Of a DNA stretch of 7,806 bases, positions 5,399-7,806 are shown in pieces; positions within the stretch are counted from its first letter, which is position 1, and each line of letters starts with the position of its first letter. The DNA is from UBA4486 sp041984885 (GTDB lineage: Bacteria; Pseudomonadota; Gammaproteobacteria; Eutrophobiales; Eutrophobiaceae): the NCBI GenBank assembly GCA_041984885.1, contig JBHIXH010000073.1:1-7806 (forward strand), written 5' to 3'. The notes beneath the pieces are model-generated. The model had not been told where the DNA came from, made no database searches, and worked only from the letters and a program-made list of their open reading frames with translations. The position numbers and the translations under genes were made by a program.

Positions 5399-5446
5399 AG
5401 TAATTAAAGACTTTCGGCTGGCGAATGGAATCGTCAGACGTCAAAG

Positions 5447-5506
5447 ACCGCAGGTGTCGCAAGACTTAATGTATGAATGAGTTTTTTCATTACCTGCGCA
5501 GACGGT
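5447..5506 (+). promoter_or_regulatory. L10 leader: L10-(L7/L12)4 binding domain
   Basis: ACCGCAGG (5447-5454) faces CCTGCGCAGACGGT (5493-5506): CAGG/CCTG forms the upper helix and ACCG/CGGT the lower, with unpaired CGCAGA on the 3' side as in a kink-turn. Two small hairpins project from it: GTC-GCAA-GAC (5456-5465) and AATGA/TCATT (5476-5480/5487-5491). The pattern agrees with the ribosomal protein L10 leader motif described upstream of rplJ in gammaproteobacteria, where the L10-L7/L12 complex represses translation at a distance. Further downstream, GTAAC/GTTAC (5563-5567/5590-5594) and GGATTG-GCAA-CAATCC (5574-5589) form a GNRA-capped hairpin just before the rplJ Shine-Dalgarno. Recognition is from memory of the motif, without a covariance search. 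Confidence 0.75.
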
Positions 5507-5612
5507 GATACCGATCAATGCAATACCAGAGAAAGGTCGCCGTAACTAGCAAACTCGATGCAGTAACCGGAAAGGATTGGCAACAATCCGTTACCGTATC
5601 GGGATTATTAAC

Positions 5613-5617
5613 GGAGG
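5613..5617 (+). promoter_or_regulatory. rplJ ribosome binding site fixing a GTG start
   Basis: GGAGG lies seven bases before GTG 5625. The longer in-frame reading from TTG 5577 would begin inside the leader hairpin and add 16 residues absent from L10, so it is rejected. Confidence 0.8.
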
Positions 5618-5624
5618 AAATAGT

Positions 5625-6152
5625 GTGAGTCTTACACTTGAGCAAAAAAAGGTAATTGTCGAAGAAGTTGCCGAAATTGCTGACAAGGCTCCTACCGCAA
5701 TTGCAGCGGAATACTCCGGCCTTTCGGTGGCTGAATTGACCAATTTACGCAAATCAGCCCGCGATGCCGGGGTTTATCTTCGAGTCGTACGCAACACGCT
5801 GGCAAGGCGTGCGTTGCAAGACACGAAGTTCGAATGCATGCGGGAAAGCCTGGTTGGACCTTTGCTTCTGGCGTTCTCAAACGATGAGCCCGGCTCAGCA
5901 GCGAAAGTTATCCGCGATTTCAGCAAAGACAATGAAAAACTAATCGTCAAGCTGGTCTCGATTGACGGCAAATTACTTGAAGCCGGCGATATAGAACGCC
6001 TGGCCAGTATGCCGACACTTGATGAGGCCCGCGCCATGTTGCTCGGTTTGTTGCAGGCACCGATGTCGAAATTCGTTCGCACCGTTGCCGAGCCACAGGC
6101 CAAGTTTGCACGCCTGCTCGCCGCAAAACGCGATCAGGATCAGGCCGCTTGA
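5625..6152 (+). CDS. rplJ: 50S ribosomal protein L10
   Basis: L10 anchors the L7/L12 dimers to the ribosomal stalk base next to L11, and with L7/L12 represses its own mRNA. The protein has 175 residues from GTG 5625 (E. coli 165). Its RNA-binding domain begins MSLTLEQKKVIVEEVAEIA and contains VAELTNLRKSARDAGVYLRV and RNTLARRAL, a strongly conserved basic stretch. The long C-terminal helix that holds L7/L12 dimers covers about 135-170 and includes MLLGLLQAPMSKFVRTVAEP. The extra length is mainly C-terminal: the tail ARLLAAKRDQDQAA is slightly longer than in E. coli. It lies 44 nt before rplL and behind the L10 leader. Confidence 0.97.
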   Translation: MSLTLEQKKVIVEEVAEIADKAPTAIAAEYSGLSVAELTNLRKSARDAGVYLRVVRNTLARRALQDTKFECMRESLVGPLLLAFSNDEPGSAAKVIRDFSKDNEKLIVKLVSIDGKLLEAGDIERLASMPTLDEARAMLLGLLQAPMSKFVRTVAEPQAKFARLLAAKRDQDQAA

Positions 6153-6196
6153 TTTTCAATATTTTAAATACTTAATCATTTATCAGGAGTTTACAC

Positions 6197-6577
6197 ATGT
6201 CATTATCACGCGAAGAAATTAAAGATGCGCTGGGTCAAATGCCGGTCATGGAGCTGGTTGAATTGATCAACGAGCTGGAAGAAACATGGGGCGTTTCAGC
6301 CGCCGCACCGGTTGCGGTTGCAGCTGCAGGTCCTGCCGCTGATGCGGGTGCTGCTGCCGAGGAAAAGACCGAGTTTGATGTGGTCCTTACCGGTTTTGGC
6401 GACAACAAGGTTGCCGTCATTAAAGTGGTCCGGGCAGTGACCGGCCTGGGTCTGAAAGAAGCGAAAGAACTCGTTGAAGGCGCACCCTCTCCATTGAAAG
6501 AAGGCGCACCAAAAGACGAAGCCGAAGACATCAAGAAGCAGCTGGAAGAAGCCGGCGCCACCGTCGAAGTCAAATAA
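6197..6577 (+). CDS. rplL: 50S ribosomal protein L7/L12
   Basis: L7/L12 is the multi-copy stalk protein that recruits translation factors and stimulates their GTPase activity. It has 126 residues (E. coli 121). The N-terminal dimerisation and L10-binding helices cover about 1-32 (MSLSREEIKDALGQMPVMEL onward). A flexible Ala/Pro/Val-rich hinge spans about 33-55, somewhat longer than in E. coli. The globular factor-binding domain follows: KTEFDVVL, then KVAVIKVVRAVTGLGLKEAK and ELVEGAPSPLKEG, ending ATVEVK. AGGAG (6185-6189) lies seven bases before the ATG, a strong site fitting the high output needed for several copies per ribosome. Confidence 0.98.
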   Translation: MSLSREEIKDALGQMPVMELVELINELEETWGVSAAAPVAVAAAGPAADAGAAAEEKTEFDVVLTGFGDNKVAVIKVVRAVTGLGLKEAKELVEGAPSPLKEGAPKDEAEDIKKQLEEAGATVEVK

Positions 6578-6613
6578 CCGGCTTTATCTTTGCAGCTGGA
6601 ATCAATCCGCAAT

Positions 6614-6653
6614 CGGGGCCGGGCCGTCTGCATGGCAGATGGCCCGCTGCCCG
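6614..6653 (+). terminator. probable attenuator or processing hairpin between rplL and rpoB
   Basis: GGGCCGTCTGC (6621-6631) pairs over 11 positions (one G-T) with GCAGATGGCCC (6635-6645) around an ATG loop. An outer CGGG/CCCG helix (6614-6617/6650-6653) extends it. Only a weak T-rich stretch follows (ggtttgttt, 6655-6663), which fits partial rather than full termination. In E. coli the same gap holds an attenuator and an RNase III site that lower rpoBC expression relative to rplJL. The hairpin is seen; that role is inferred from position. The rest of the 161-nt gap has a weak TTTGATT/AATCAAA hairpin (6676-6699) and nothing else clear. Confidence 0.65.
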
Positions 6654-6738
6654 TGGTTTGTTTCAGCGCCTGCGCTTTGATTCGATTCAAACAATCAAAT
6701 TGCCCAATCACAATGCACAACCGATGTGAGACACACTA

Positions 6739-7806
6739 ATGGCTTATTCCTACACAGAGAAGAAACGGATTCGTAACGATTTTGGTACCCGTCCGGGTAT
6801 ATTGCGTGTTCCAAATTTGCTTGCGACCCAGGTCGATTCCTATTCACGTTTTCTGCAGGAAGAAGCAGAACCGGAATCACGTAACGATCTTGGCTTGCAT
6901 GCTGCGTTCAAGTCAGTCTTCCCGATTGAAAGTTATTCCGGCAATGCGGCACTTGAATATGTCAGCTACCAGCTTGGCACACCGGTTTTCGATGTTAAAG
7001 AGTGTAAGTTACGTGGATTAACCTATGCCTCCTCGCTACGAGTGAAGGTACGTTTGATCATTTATGACAAGGAAGCGAGCGGTAACGAAAAGGTCGTCAA
7101 AGATATCAAGGAACAGGAAGTCTACATGGGTGAAATGCCATTGATGACAAAGACCGGTACGTTTGTCATTAACGGAACAGAACGTGTCATTGTATCCCAG
7201 TTGCACCGGTCGCCTGGCGTGTTCTACGAACATGATCGTGGCAAAACCCACTCATCCGGCAAGTTATTGTATTCAGCGCGCGTCATCCCTTACCGTGGAT
7301 CCTGGCTGGATTTCGAATTTGATCCCAAAGACCTGGTCTATTGTCGTATTGATCGTCGTCGCAAGATATACGCGACGATATTGTTGCGTGCACTCGGTAT
7401 GGAAACAGAGGAAATTCTTGAACTGTTCTTCGAGACCAACCAGGTTCGCATCGAAAAAGATGAAATATTTTATTCGGTCGTGCCCGAGCGTCTGCGAGGT
7501 GAAACCGTTTCGTTTGATATCAAGACAAAACGCGGCAAGTTGATTGTTGAGAAAGATCGCCGTATTACCGCGCGCCATATCAAGGAAATGCATGCTGCCG
7601 AGATGACGGAGTTATCTGTCCCGGAAGACTATTTAATCGACAAGGTCATTGCCCGCGACATTATCGACAAGGAAACCGGTGAATTGCTGTGCGCCGCGAA
7701 CACGGAAATCACGGCCGAGTTGCTGGAAAAACTGGCCGAGGCGCCGGACCTGACATTCGAAACACTGTATGTGAATGATCTCGATGAGGGTTCCTACATT
7801 GCCGAT
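6739..7806 (+). CDS. rpoB: RNA polymerase beta subunit, N-terminal 356 codons (3' end beyond window)
   Basis: RpoB is the second-largest subunit of the bacterial RNA polymerase core. Only the first 356 codons are here (about 1340 in E. coli), open to the last base. The start MAYSYTEKKRIRNDFGTRPG matches the family N-terminus. Protrusion and lobe landmarks follow: AAFKSVFPIESYSGNAALEY, VKDIKEQEVYMGEMPLMT, GTFVINGTERVIVSQLHRSP, the strand GKTHSSGKLLYSARVIPYRG, SWLDFEFDPKD, RIDRRRKIYATILLRALG and VPERLRGET. The rifampicin-binding cluster near residues 510-570 lies outside the window. ATG 6739 is the only start giving the expected N-terminus, but no good Shine-Dalgarno precedes it. Expression probably comes by read-through from rplJL past the hairpin at 6614-6653. 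Confidence 0.98.
   Translation, partial: MAYSYTEKKRIRNDFGTRPGILRVPNLLATQVDSYSRFLQEEAEPESRNDLGLHAAFKSVFPIESYSGNAALEYVSYQLGTPVFDVKECKLRGLTYASSLRVKVRLIIYDKEASGNEKVVKDIKEQEVYMGEMPLMTKTGTFVINGTERVIVSQLHRSPGVFYEHDRGKTHSSGKLLYSARVIPYRGSWLDFEFDPKDLVYCRIDRRRKIYATILLRALGMETEEILELFFETNQVRIEKDEIFYSVVPERLRGETVSFDIKTKRGKLIVEKDRRITARHIKEMHAAEMTELSVPEDYLIDKVIARDIIDKETGELLCAANTEITAELLEKLAEAPDLTFETLYVNDLDEGSYIAD

Noticed and set aside
5577..5624. TTG 5577 as the rplJ start
   Set aside because: It lies within a leader hairpin and adds 16 residues not found in L10; GTG 5625 has GGAGG at the right distance.

Overview
The window is a housekeeping stretch of a gammaproteobacterial chromosome. It holds the tufB-type tRNA operon, then secE-nusG, the L11 and L10 ribosomal protein operons and the start of rpoB. 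All genes are on the + strand. Gene order, CCA-encoding tRNA genes and protein sequences (EF-Tu, NusG, L11, L1, L10, L7/L12, RpoB) point to Gammaproteobacteria. The tRNA-Trp gene between tuf and secE, and topA-tsaC just upstream, differ from Escherichia coli and suggest a lineage outside the enterics. I cannot name the genus.

Layout: (1) 1-64 is AT-rich sequence that does not read as topA. (2) 56-625 is the 3' end of topA, with a lysine-rich tail, followed after 12 nt by tsaC (638-1195). (3) A sigma-70-like promoter at 1265-1293 precedes tRNA-Tyr(GTA), tRNA-Gly(TCC), tRNA-Thr(GGT) and tuf. The Tyr-Gly spacer holds three consecutive stem-loops. (4) tRNA-Trp(CCA), secE and nusG follow. (5) rplK-rplA has a probable L1 operator directly against the rplK Shine-Dalgarno. 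(6) rplJ-rplL lies behind a long leader with a recognisable L10-binding domain. (7) A strong hairpin separates rplL from rpoB, which runs off the window at codon 356.

Nearly everything serves gene expression. TsaC starts the t6A modification of ANN-decoding tRNAs. Four tRNAs and EF-Tu feed the ribosome, and SecE belongs to the secretion channel. NusG and RpoB are transcription components. L11, L1, L10 and L7/L12 form the factor-binding stalk and the L1 stalk of the 50S subunit. Control is probably by stringent-type promoter output, L1 and L10 translational feedback, and partial termination before rpoB.

I found no mobile element, CRISPR array, defence system or clear new system. The points most worth a second look are the GGA-rich structured spacer inside the tRNA operon, the abrupt break in topA near position 60, and the strongly skewed codon choice of tuf compared with its ribosomal protein neighbours.
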